From contig DATJCX010000002.1 in NCBI GenBank assembly GCA_035497735.1, positions 1-53,926 on the forward strand: a DNA stretch of 53,926 bases. Direction: 5' to 3'. Position 1 is the stretch's first letter, and every line of letters begins with the position of its first letter. A program made the position numbers and the translations under genes. Under the pieces are notes generated by a model. That model had not been told where the DNA came from and did no database searches. It saw nothing but the letters and a program-made list of their open reading frames with translations. The DNA is from Brumimicrobium sp035497735 (lineage in GTDB: Bacteria > Bacteroidota > Bacteroidia > Flavobacteriales_D > Crocinitomicaceae). This document shows, one piece after another, positions 42,979 to 50,845 of this stretch.

Positions 42979-43725
42979 TTAAAGAATTAACTCATTTAGG
43001 ATTTCTTTGGCCATTTCTTTTGCAATCTCTAAATTTAAAGATGGATCCAACTCAGAATCGATAGATATCATAAAAGCTATATCCTTATAGCGAATATCTA
43101 AAGAGTGTGTACTTGAGTCAAAATAAGCTTCATCGCCAACACCTGGTATTTCAGTCAACTTACTATACTTATCTCTGGGGATTTCAAAAGCTTTCTTGTC
43201 CGTTAGCTTACTATAATTCAATGCTCTATCAATATTACTCTTACTGTTTTGATGAATTAAGCTAAACTGCTGTTTTGCTTCCTTTATGTCTTTGTATTTT
43301 CTAAAATTCTTTACCAGAACTTCTCCAAATGGAGATTCATATTCTGAAACAACATTGTAAATTTCATTGCTGCCATTCACCTGTTCGGTTGCAGAATCTT
43401 TTGACTTATGTGTTAAGATAGCGTTGATCTTTTGATCTTTTAGCTCTTCGTAGTTGCTTTTTTTCCACATAAAACCAAAGTCCTTAAACCCAAAAGAATT
43501 CGGTTTTTCAACCAATTCTATATTTTCTTCATCAACACCAAAGTAAGTTACCACTCTACTTCTTGAAATAGTTTTATACCATTGTAATGAAAATTCCTCC
43601 ATGTTTTTTTCGGAACCAATATCAGAAGCAGATTGATTATCACTAATACGCTTGTCAAAGCTACATGCGCCGAGTGTGATATATAGAAAAATAGAAAACA
43701 GTAATAACAAGTTTTGTCGCTTCAT
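42979..43725 (-). CDS. Lipoprotein of unknown function, paralogue 1
   Basis: From ATG 43725 the product is 248 residues with a lipoprotein signal (LLLLFSIFLYITLGAC). The longer frame to 43761 adds residues that would precede the signal and overlap the promoter box at 43751-43758, so it is rejected. Shared blocks with its downstream neighbour: VTYFGVDEENIELVE, FGFMWKKSNYEELKDQK, IPGVGDEAYFD and IDSELDPSLNLEIAKEMA. The pair arose by tandem duplication followed by strong divergence in the middle. Function unknown; probably periplasmic-face or surface anchored. It is divergent from the AsmA-like gene. Confidence 0.8.
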   Translation of the reverse strand: MKRQNLLLLFSIFLYITLGACSFDKRISDNQSASDIGSEKNMEEFSLQWYKTISRSRVVTYFGVDEENIELVEKPNSFGFKDFGFMWKKSNYEELKDQKINAILTHKSKDSATEQVNGSNEIYNVVSEYESPFGEVLVKNFRKYKDIKEAKQQFSLIHQNSKSNIDRALNYSKLTDKKAFEIPRDKYSKLTEIPGVGDEAYFDSSTHSLDIRYKDIAFMISIDSELDPSLNLEIAKEMAKEILNELIL

Positions 43726-43750
43726 AGCAAGTATTTTAGTTTGATTGGTA

Positions 43751-43758
43751 CAAATATA
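43751..43758 (-). promoter_or_regulatory. -7 promoter box of the paralogous lipoprotein genes
   Basis: Minus-strand TATATTTG fits TAnnTTTG and ends 25 nt before ATG 43725. Confidence 0.45.
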
Positions 43759-43883
43759 CAACAGGTTTTTTAATTCTCAACCATACCATTCAATTTCAAG
43801 GGTTTACCCTGATGCCTAAACACTTAGTTTTAGAAAAAAATACCATTTTCAATATCTATTCGTTAATAAGTAGTGGCACTTAC

Positions 43884-43915
43884 TTTGTAAGCAATACAAA
43901 TAGATTTTACATTTG
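43884..43915 (+). promoter_or_regulatory. Full Bacteroidota promoter directly before the AsmA-like start
   Basis: TTTG (43884-43887), a 20-nt spacer and TACATTTG (43908-43915) match both boxes of the Bacteroidota promoter. Transcription should begin a few bases after the second box, at or next to the ATG at 43920, which would give an mRNA with almost no leader. Confidence 0.6.
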
Positions 43916-43919
43916 TTAT

Positions 43920-46565
43920 ATGGAATGGAGAAAAGCATTTACGATCACCAAATGGATAGCAGGAATCATTCTGGGAATAATGCTTCTTACTAGTGCTTTG
44001 CTCCTTATTTTCAAAGACAACATTAAATCGTACGCTATAAATGAAGCCAACAAATACCTGAACAAGCGTGTTCACATGAGTTATATAGATGTTGGTATTT
44101 GGAAAACTTTCCCAAGCATGACGCTAGAATTGGACAATGTTCTCGTTTACAGCAAATTTGACACAATTCAAACTCGAGACACGGCCGTCTATATTCAAAA
44201 GCTCCAGCTTCGATTTAATCCATTGGATTTTTTCAAGAGGGAATACAACGTTCGTCGAATTGATGTTAAAAATGCGATTCTTAATTTAGGAGTAGATGAA
44301 CAAGGGAGAGTCAATTATGACCTCCTTAAAGAAAGCGAAGACAATACGGTGACACCTTTTGAGTTTAACCTAGAGAAAATTAATCTTATAAATACCGACT
44401 TCTCATATGATAACAAAGCAACTCAACAGTTTTATGATGCATATTTCGAAAAACTACAGTTAAGCGGATCCTTTAGTGAAAAGCAATTTATTCTTGATGT
44501 TGAATCACTATTTAAAATTGAGAAAATACGATCAAAATCTGTCAATTTAATAGAAAACCAACTTGCGAAATGCAACATTTCTATTCAAATGGACCAAATC
44601 AACAATGTTTTTGAAATAAAATCTGCTGATTTACTTATCAATGAACTTCCTTTCAATATTCGAGGGAAGGTAAGCCGAGACAGCATTGACTTTTATATAG
44701 GTTCTACGGGGATTAACTTGGCGGATTTCGCTAACAACTTCTCTCTACAAGAGTTAGATGTCGTTGGGAATATCAATGGAAAGGGAATTGTGAACTTCGA
44801 ACTTTTTATTCAGGGGGAACAAAACACGACAACTGCACCGGCCATATATGCCGATTTCGAAGTGAAGAATGGAAGTTTGTCCGATAACGGTTTCTCACTT
44901 TCCAGAATCAACTTAAAAGGTGAATACTCCAATGGTGTAAAGGGAGGAAAGGAACATATAACCTTATCCAAACTAGAATTCATTTCACTGAACGAGCAAT
45001 TTTCAGGAGCGTTATCCATTGTTGATTTTAACCAGCCAAGAATCAAAGGAAATGCCAAAGGAACAATTAATTTAAAAGCAATACACCGTCTATTTGGTCC
45101 TTTTGGACTTCAGCATTTGTCTGGAGATGTAAACATCAATGGTGGGTTCGACTTAAGATTTAATCAGCCTGAATTCAACGATAAAAACATTACGATTTAC
45201 GATTTAAAAAGTGTACTAACTTTTCATAATATCACGACTCAATTTATTGGAGACGAACGAAAGTTACATATCAAAAATGGACAGATTGACTTTCATAACC
45301 AATATGCAAAGGTTACAGACTTCCTAATAACGCTTAATAACTCTTCCTTGCTTTTGGAAGGAGACGTTGGTCAAATGGTCGATTACTTTAATGGAAAGGG
45401 AGAATTAATTCTGAATGCTAATGTATTTAGCGACGCCCTATTCATAGATGATTTAGCAACCAACAAAAATGTAACTGAGGAAAAAAATAGAGATTGGGTA
45501 CTACCAAATAACATTCGAGGTGATTTAAACATTATCCTAAACTCAGTTGATTACAGCGGACATCAATACAAAGATATAAAAGGAAAAATGAGTTTTTCAG
45601 ACCATAGTTTTAATTTCCCCCAAATCGAAGGAATTGTATCTGGTTCAAAGGTTTATGGAAATTTAAAAATTACTGAGGAACGACCGATGCTAATAGTTTT
45701 AGAAACCAACCTAACAGCAGATAAAGTTCTATTTAAACCAATTTTCGAAGAGTGGAAGAACTTTGAACAAACAGTAATAACAGCAGATAACATCAAAGGA
45801 CAAGCTTCCGTCCAACTTTATTTAAAAGCTCCTTTCGATCTATATGAAGGAGTTGTTTTGAAAAACGATATTGAGTCAAACACTAGAATTGTTATCACTA
45901 ATGGGGCCTTAATTAATGTTGGCGCTTTTAAAGAGATTACCAAGAGTTTGCGTTCTTCAGCTGCTAAACTACTTATCTCTAAAGCGAGTGCGAATGACTT
46001 TGAAAAGAAGTTACTCAATCTTCAGTTTGACACTTTCGAGAATGAATTTCAGATTAAGAAAGGACTATTAACCATTCCAAAAATGACAATCAAGTCCAAT
46101 GCGTTAGATGTCAATATAGAAGGAACGCACACCTTTGACAATGATATCAATTATTCACTTAGTTTCAGACTTAGACAAATCATCGGCGCCAAGCAATCTG
46201 AATTTGGAGACGTACTTGACGATGGCACAGGACTCAGAATTTATCTAAAAATGTTTGGAAACATTGACACCCCAAGCTTCCAATGGGACAAAGATGCTAA
46301 AAAGGAAGATCAAAGAGAGCAAAAAGAACAAGCAAAAGATGATTTTAAAAGCGCACTTAAAAAAGGATTTGGAATTAATAAAAAGGATAGCACCATTAGC
46401 ACACTTGAGGATGATAAAAGAATAAAAGAAGAGAAAGTAATCATCGATTTTGGAAATGATGAAAATGAAGTTGAAGAAGAAAAAGAAAAAAAGAAGAAGG
46501 GCCTATTTGATAAATGGAAAAAGGAAAACGAAAAGCCTAAACCAGAGTTTGAAATAGGTGATTAA
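43920..46565 (+). CDS. AsmA-like protein (AsmA/TamB-type envelope protein)
   Basis: The 881-residue product has one N-terminal membrane helix (WIAGIILGIMLLTSALLLIF), then a long periplasmic region of repeated amphipathic beta-strands typical of the AsmA/TamB repeating-groove proteins that move phospholipid between membranes: opening GIWKTFPSMTLELDNVLVYS, then FNPLDFFKREYNVRRIDVKNA, and later FEIKKGLLTIPKMTIKSNALDVNIEGTHTF-like segments. The last 100 residues are highly charged (EEEKEKKKKGLFDKWKKENE), a tail probably disordered. A longer frame from 43812 would start upstream of a complete promoter, so 43920 is chosen. It is alone on its transcript; no further gene follows for 680 nt. Confidence 0.88.
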   Translation: MEWRKAFTITKWIAGIILGIMLLTSALLLIFKDNIKSYAINEANKYLNKRVHMSYIDVGIWKTFPSMTLELDNVLVYSKFDTIQTRDTAVYIQKLQLRFNPLDFFKREYNVRRIDVKNAILNLGVDEQGRVNYDLLKESEDNTVTPFEFNLEKINLINTDFSYDNKATQQFYDAYFEKLQLSGSFSEKQFILDVESLFKIEKIRSKSVNLIENQLAKCNISIQMDQINNVFEIKSADLLINELPFNIRGKVSRDSIDFYIGSTGINLADFANNFSLQELDVVGNINGKGIVNFELFIQGEQNTTTAPAIYADFEVKNGSLSDNGFSLSRINLKGEYSNGVKGGKEHITLSKLEFISLNEQFSGALSIVDFNQPRIKGNAKGTINLKAIHRLFGPFGLQHLSGDVNINGGFDLRFNQPEFNDKNITIYDLKSVLTFHNITTQFIGDERKLHIKNGQIDFHNQYAKVTDFLITLNNSSLLLEGDVGQMVDYFNGKGELILNANVFSDALFIDDLATNKNVTEEKNRDWVLPNNIRGDLNIILNSVDYSGHQYKDIKGKMSFSDHSFNFPQIEGIVSGSKVYGNLKITEERPMLIVLETNLTADKVLFKPIFEEWKNFEQTVITADNIKGQASVQLYLKAPFDLYEGVVLKNDIESNTRIVITNGALINVGAFKEITKSLRSSAAKLLISKASANDFEKKLLNLQFDTFENEFQIKKGLLTIPKMTIKSNALDVNIEGTHTFDNDINYSLSFRLRQIIGAKQSEFGDVLDDGTGLRIYLKMFGNIDTPSFQWDKDAKKEDQREQKEQAKDDFKSALKKGFGINKKDSTISTLEDDKRIKEEKVIIDFGNDENEVEEEKEKKKKGLFDKWKKENEKPKPEFEIGD

Positions 46566-47247
46566 ATTAATTGCTAGCCTACTCTTTAATGCTAAATGAT
46601 ACAAGAATTCAACTTTCATCATAAGTGAGAAACAGAAAAAAGAGAATTTCCAACCAAGTAAGCTAAACTCTCAAAACACAAATTTGTAGTAAAGTGACGT
46701 TTTTAGAGGGTATTCACACTGATAAATAAATCTTAATACAAAAAACAACCAAAAAAAAATTAACAACTTAGCAAATAGACATTTAAATGTAAAAACCATA
46801 GTTATTTAAATATCTAATTTCACGAATTCAGATAGACAATTCTGCTAGTTTCTTTCAAAAAAACACACATTTCCGTAATTCTGTTTCTACTTTTGCAAAC
46901 TATGATTTATGGGAATTATGCCTACAATAATTTAATAAACGAAACTCTTGTCGCGACGTTTCAACGCTCTAACTTTAGGGCAAACCTACTCTCGCATAAT
47001 TCCCATAAAATATATAAATTAATTCCTACTGCGATTCCATGTATTCCAACAGAGCTACTTCCAAAGAACACATCCATATTAGCATTCAATTTAAGCCGAG
47101 AAGCTGGCCTATATGATTAGTTACTTTGTATTATTACAAGAAATTGCTATTTATTCACGATATAAATTCATTAATATTTAGTTATATTTACACCTCACTT
47201 TTAGTAAACTCACTTTTAGACCTAGAAGAACACGCCTATAGCACAAT
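46566..47247. other. Long intergenic region between the AsmA-like gene and the regulator pair
   Basis: This 682-nt spacer is AT-rich. I see a 12-bp palindrome (ACATTTAAATGT at 46779-46790), a -7 box (TACTTTTG at 46888-46895), and a 15-bp perfect inverted repeat starting at 46906 and described separately as a candidate ncRNA. A 75-codon open frame crosses it from a TTG at 46893 but lacks any feature of a protein. The last 240 nt hold no recognisable element; a TATATTTA at about 47180 could serve as a weak -7 box for the regulator operon. Confidence 0.6.
46888..47009 (+). ncRNA. Candidate structured small RNA with its own promoter
   Basis: TACTTTTG (46888-46895) is a -7 box; transcription would start near 46898-46902. 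Within a few bases begins TTTATGGGAATTATG (46906-46920), perfectly complementary to CATAATTCCCATAAA (46995-47009). The 15-bp closing stem encloses 74 nt in which a GAAAC/GTTTC hairpin around a GTCGCGAC palindrome, a CCTA/TAGG pairing and a short TAGG-GCAAA-CCTA hairpin are possible. The internal sequence is more GC-rich than the flanks. A long hairpin with a large internal bubble and about 105 nt length recalls 6S-type RNAs of Bacteroidota, but I cannot verify that. No protein-coding signal and no T run after the stem. Confidence 0.45.
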
Positions 47248-48864
47248 ATGAAAAGAATAAAATATGAACTAGTTAATATAACAAACAGCATAGGAATATT
47301 TGCTCTTATTTTCATTCTAAGCACTTCCTTTTTAAACGCTTCTACACAAGAAGAAATTCATTTTGACAGCATCTACTTCCATACAGCTGTTACTGTTGCC
47401 GCTAATGATGTTGACAAGGCACTAGCTATCGCTGACTCCTTATATTTAAATTCAGACTTAGTACGTAACAAAGTAAGGTCATTAATGCTTTCTTCTTCAC
47501 TTTTTCAGCAAAAGGGAAACTTAGCCAATTCAATAATCTTAGCCAAAAAGGCTTATCTACTTGCTGAAAAGAATAAAATTTATGAATGGCAAGCTCGAAT
47601 ATCAGGCTTTTTATCCACACAGTACAGAATTATGGAAATGTACCAAGAAGGCACAAGATATTTGGAAGAAGGAATAAAAATCAGTAAGAAAATAGATAAT
47701 GAGCAAGCAAGCTATTTGTATCAAGGACTCATACTACAAGAACAAACGTATTATTTCCTCGATCACAAGGAGTTAGATAAAGCGCTAAACACTGCAAAAG
47801 AAGCAGAACTCAACTTTGAAAAACTGGAGAATAAAAGAGATAGGATCTATTTTACAGCCTCTAACCAAGAACTCTTAGGTAGGGTATGCATTCACGATGA
47901 AAACTGGGAGCTTGCTGAATCATACTACTTAAAGTCGCTGCAAGGTCTAACGAATATATCCCAAGAAGACCTCATGGTTAAAGGGCAAATTTATAGTGGT
48001 CTAGGTAAAGCTTATTTTCAACAAGAGAAGTTAGATTTGGCGATAGAGTTTCTTGAAAAAGCTGAAAGTCTATTAGAACATTCTCGCAATGTTTCTTTAG
48101 AGATCGAAGTTTTTAAAACATTATCTGAATACTATTATTTTTTAAAAGACTATGATACTTATGTGCTTTATAATGAAAAGTATATCGTTTCCTTTAAAGA
48201 TTCTGAAAAAAAGAAGAAAGAATCGATCAATCAATTTATCGAAACCACCAAAATTCAGGAAGCTAGCATTAAAAAGAATAGAAATGTTTTTGTTGGACTG
48301 TCGATCTTGTTTTCAATAGTGATTTTAGTCATTATAGTTTTTTATAGAAATCGACAAAAGAAAGAAAAGCAACTATTCCAAACAGTAATGCAGGAAATTA
48401 TCGAAGCGAAAAAAAATCTTTCAGAGAAAACAGCAGACATAGCACAAGAAAGTTCAAACTCAGTAGAGGAAGAGCAGGATGAATTGACAAAAACTATAAT
48501 GCCTGAAGAGACGGAACAAATCATATTAGAGCGACTTCATAGATTTGAAAAGAGCAAGAAGTTCCTAGATAAAAACATTTCTTTATCTAAGTTGGCAAGT
48601 ATCATAGAAACTAATAACAAGTATTTATCTCACGTGCTTAATACGCATAAAGGAGATAACTTTAATGCTTATATTAATGAGCTTCGAATAAAATACATTA
48701 TCAACAAGCTGAATGATGACCGCCAATATAGGAACTATAAAATAAGCTATCTCGCTGAAGAATCAGGCTTTTCTTCGCATACTAAATTCTCACAAGCCTT
48801 TAAATCTGTAACAGGTCTTTCACCGTCGGTTTTCCTAAAAGAACTGGACAAGATGAGCGCTTAA
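47248..48864 (+). CDS. Transmembrane TPR sensor / AraC-type regulator 1
   Basis: The 538-residue product begins with a signal or first membrane helix (IGIFALIFILSTSFLNAS), followed by about 300 residues of TPR-like helical pairs (SNDLVRNKVRSLML, AWQARISGFLSTQYRIMEMY, WELAESYYLKSLQGL), a second membrane helix at about 346-367 (VFVGLSILFSIVILVIIVFY), a charged linker and a C-terminal AraC DNA-binding domain at about 430-535 (LSKLASIIETNNKYLSHVLN, FSSHTKFSQAFKSVTGLSPSVF). This puts the TPR part outside and the DNA-binding part inside the inner membrane. Such single-chain regulators are common in Bacteroidota; ligands are mostly unknown. Its paralogue follows 11 nt downstream. Confidence 0.9.
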   Translation: MKRIKYELVNITNSIGIFALIFILSTSFLNASTQEEIHFDSIYFHTAVTVAANDVDKALAIADSLYLNSDLVRNKVRSLMLSSSLFQQKGNLANSIILAKKAYLLAEKNKIYEWQARISGFLSTQYRIMEMYQEGTRYLEEGIKISKKIDNEQASYLYQGLILQEQTYYFLDHKELDKALNTAKEAELNFEKLENKRDRIYFTASNQELLGRVCIHDENWELAESYYLKSLQGLTNISQEDLMVKGQIYSGLGKAYFQQEKLDLAIEFLEKAESLLEHSRNVSLEIEVFKTLSEYYYFLKDYDTYVLYNEKYIVSFKDSEKKKKESINQFIETTKIQEASIKKNRNVFVGLSILFSIVILVIIVFYRNRQKKEKQLFQTVMQEIIEAKKNLSEKTADIAQESSNSVEEEQDELTKTIMPEETEQIILERLHRFEKSKKFLDKNISLSKLASIIETNNKYLSHVLNTHKGDNFNAYINELRIKYIINKLNDDRQYRNYKISYLAEESGFSSHTKFSQAFKSVTGLSPSVFLKELDKMSA

Positions 48865-48875
48865 TTTCAAGAATA

Positions 48876-50453
48876 ATGATACGAAATCAGCATGCCTTCA
48901 CTTTATACTTATTGATTTTATTTGTATTCCCCACCTCCTTTCCTGTATTGGGGAGCGAAGATAATAAAGACTTTGATTCAACCTTTAATTACATAGCTAC
49001 AGAAGTCATGGCTACGGATATTACAAAGGCATTGGAAAGCACGGATTCTTTGTATGAAAACTCTATCAATAGCTATCAAAAAGTAAAGTCCTTAATGTTA
49101 TTGGCTACTTTATACGAGTATAAAGGTGAGTTAAGTAATTCTGTAGATCACTCAAAACAAGCATTGAAAATTGCAAAAAAAACTAAACTCTATGTATGGG
49201 AAGCCCGTATTATCGGCTATTTATCGTCACATTACAGCAAATTAGAACTGTATGATGAGGGGATGACCTACCTTAACATGGCAAAGGAGTTGATTCCTAA
49301 AATAAGAGACGAAGGAGTTAGAAATACCTATAATGCTTTCTTATTACAGGAAAAGGCTAGGAATAATATTGGTACAGGTAAAATTAGAGACGCCTTGCCT
49401 CTAGCTGAAGAGGGGTTAAAGAGTCTTAAGAAACTAAAAGACAGTCCAAATAAAGCGCTGTTTGTAATTGATAATTACATCTTAACAGGCCAAATTCTTT
49501 TGAGATTAGAAGAATGGGATAAAGCCAAGTTGTTTTTTGAAGAAGCTCAAGCATTAAGAGATAAGGAAAATATTAAAGACGATGTCAGCACAATATTTAT
49601 CTACTTGGGTTATAGTTCAACTAACTTAAACACCGGTAATTTTGAAGAAGCATTTCATAATTTAGAAGAAGCAAGAGAAATTCTAGAAACTTCAAACTCT
49701 TTATTTTTACAAACAGATCTTTATGAAGGATATAAAAATTACTACAAAGAGCTGAACGACTATGAGAATTACACCTTTTATAATGAAAAATACCTAGCGT
49801 TATTTAAAAAGAAAGAGAAGGAGAAGAATTTAGCTATTCAGAAGTTTATAGAAGATGCCAAAAATAAGAAAACTGCTCAGATACGAGACAACTATATGTT
49901 GACTGCTTCATCAATTTTACTTTTAGTTCTTATTGGACTGATTATTTTATTTCACAATAATAAAGCAAGGAAGAATAAAGCAAAGTTGGCTAAAACAATG
50001 AATAAGTTAGATGATATTCTTATTGAAAATGAGCAGAAAAATATTAATTCCGCTAACAACTCCTCTAAAATAAATGAAAATAATACTCAAGTACCAGAAG
50101 AAGTTCGACAAAGAATATTAGTGAGCTTAGATGAATTTGAAAAAAGCACTCTGTTTTTATCCCCTAACTACACACTTGCTTCCTTATCGGAATATGTCAA
50201 TACGAATCAAAAGTATTTATCTCATGTACTAAATAATGATAAATGTAAAAACTTTAGAACATATATTAATGACATAAGAATAGACTATATTGTTGAGAAA
50301 TTAAAAAGTGACCCTAGCTATAGAAATTATAAAATAAGTCATCTTTCTAAAAAATGTGGGTTTTCATCACACAGTAAATTTTCGTCTGCTTTTAAAAGCG
50401 CAACTGGAAAAGTCCCTTCAATCTTTTTAAAAGATTTAGGTGAAGATATTTAA
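48876..50453 (+). CDS. Transmembrane TPR sensor / AraC-type regulator 2
   Basis: The 525-residue product repeats the layout of its upstream neighbour: signal segment (LYLLILFVFPTSFPVLG), TPR-like helices to about residue 330, a membrane helix (MLTASSILLLVLIGLIILFHN) and a C-terminal AraC domain (LASLSEYVNTNQKYLSHVLN, FSSHSKFSSAFKSATGKVPSIF). The two are full-length paralogues, most alike in the AraC domain and in the start of the TPR region. The 11-nt spacing implies one transcript. Differences concentrated in the external part suggest different signals; the similar recognition helices suggest overlapping or identical DNA sites. Large secreted proteins are encoded downstream. Confidence 0.9.
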   Translation: MIRNQHAFTLYLLILFVFPTSFPVLGSEDNKDFDSTFNYIATEVMATDITKALESTDSLYENSINSYQKVKSLMLLATLYEYKGELSNSVDHSKQALKIAKKTKLYVWEARIIGYLSSHYSKLELYDEGMTYLNMAKELIPKIRDEGVRNTYNAFLLQEKARNNIGTGKIRDALPLAEEGLKSLKKLKDSPNKALFVIDNYILTGQILLRLEEWDKAKLFFEEAQALRDKENIKDDVSTIFIYLGYSSTNLNTGNFEEAFHNLEEAREILETSNSLFLQTDLYEGYKNYYKELNDYENYTFYNEKYLALFKKKEKEKNLAIQKFIEDAKNKKTAQIRDNYMLTASSILLLVLIGLIILFHNNKARKNKAKLAKTMNKLDDILIENEQKNINSANNSSKINENNTQVPEEVRQRILVSLDEFEKSTLFLSPNYTLASLSEYVNTNQKYLSHVLNNDKCKNFRTYINDIRIDYIVEKLKSDPSYRNYKISHLSKKCGFSSHSKFSSAFKSATGKVPSIFLKDLGEDI

Positions 50454-50845
50454 AGTTTAGGGAACCGACTTTCTAGTCTTTTTTTTACAATACCACTCTT
50501 TTAAATCCGTATTGTGACACAATACCTACTACATTCTTGATGTATTTGTTGAAAAAATATACAATCTCTCTCCATTCATTGCTAATAGTTGTTTAGCGAC
50601 CATTTACCGATCTCTATTAAGCTATCCGATTTCGGTAAAACGAATAGGGTACTCCTTTAATATTAATGATTTAGAAAGAAGTTGCATGTACTTTTGTCCC
50701 ACGATAAAAAATTAATTGAACATGCAATTAATGCAAATTTCAACTATCAAATCTAATAAATGACAATAGACCCCAAAGGGAAATGAAAAAAAACTACTCA
50801 TTGAATAAAAAGTTTAATCAAGAAATAATCAAAAATAAAAGTATA
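50454..50845. other. Intergenic region before the surface-protein genes, with candidate operator
   Basis: About 390 nt. Directly after the regulator stop a small GACT-TTCT-AGTC hairpin followed by eight T (50467-50486) may be a weak terminator. TTTACCGA (50603-50610) and TCGGTAAA (50632-50639) form a perfect 8-bp inverted repeat with 21 nt between, and TACTTTTG (50689-50696) is a -7 box. The inverted repeat ends 49 nt upstream of that box, a suitable place for an activator. An in-frame upstream ATG at 50783 could extend the surface protein by 21 residues. Confidence 0.5.

Noticed and set aside
46779..46790. Perfect palindrome ACATTTAAATGT
   Set aside because: Short palindromes are expected by chance in such AT-rich sequence; no promoter is placed sensibly around it.
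46893..47120. 75-codon open frame in the spacer before the regulator pair
   Set aside because: It starts with TTG directly at the -7 box, includes both arms of the inverted repeat and has no domain, signal peptide or composition typical of protein.
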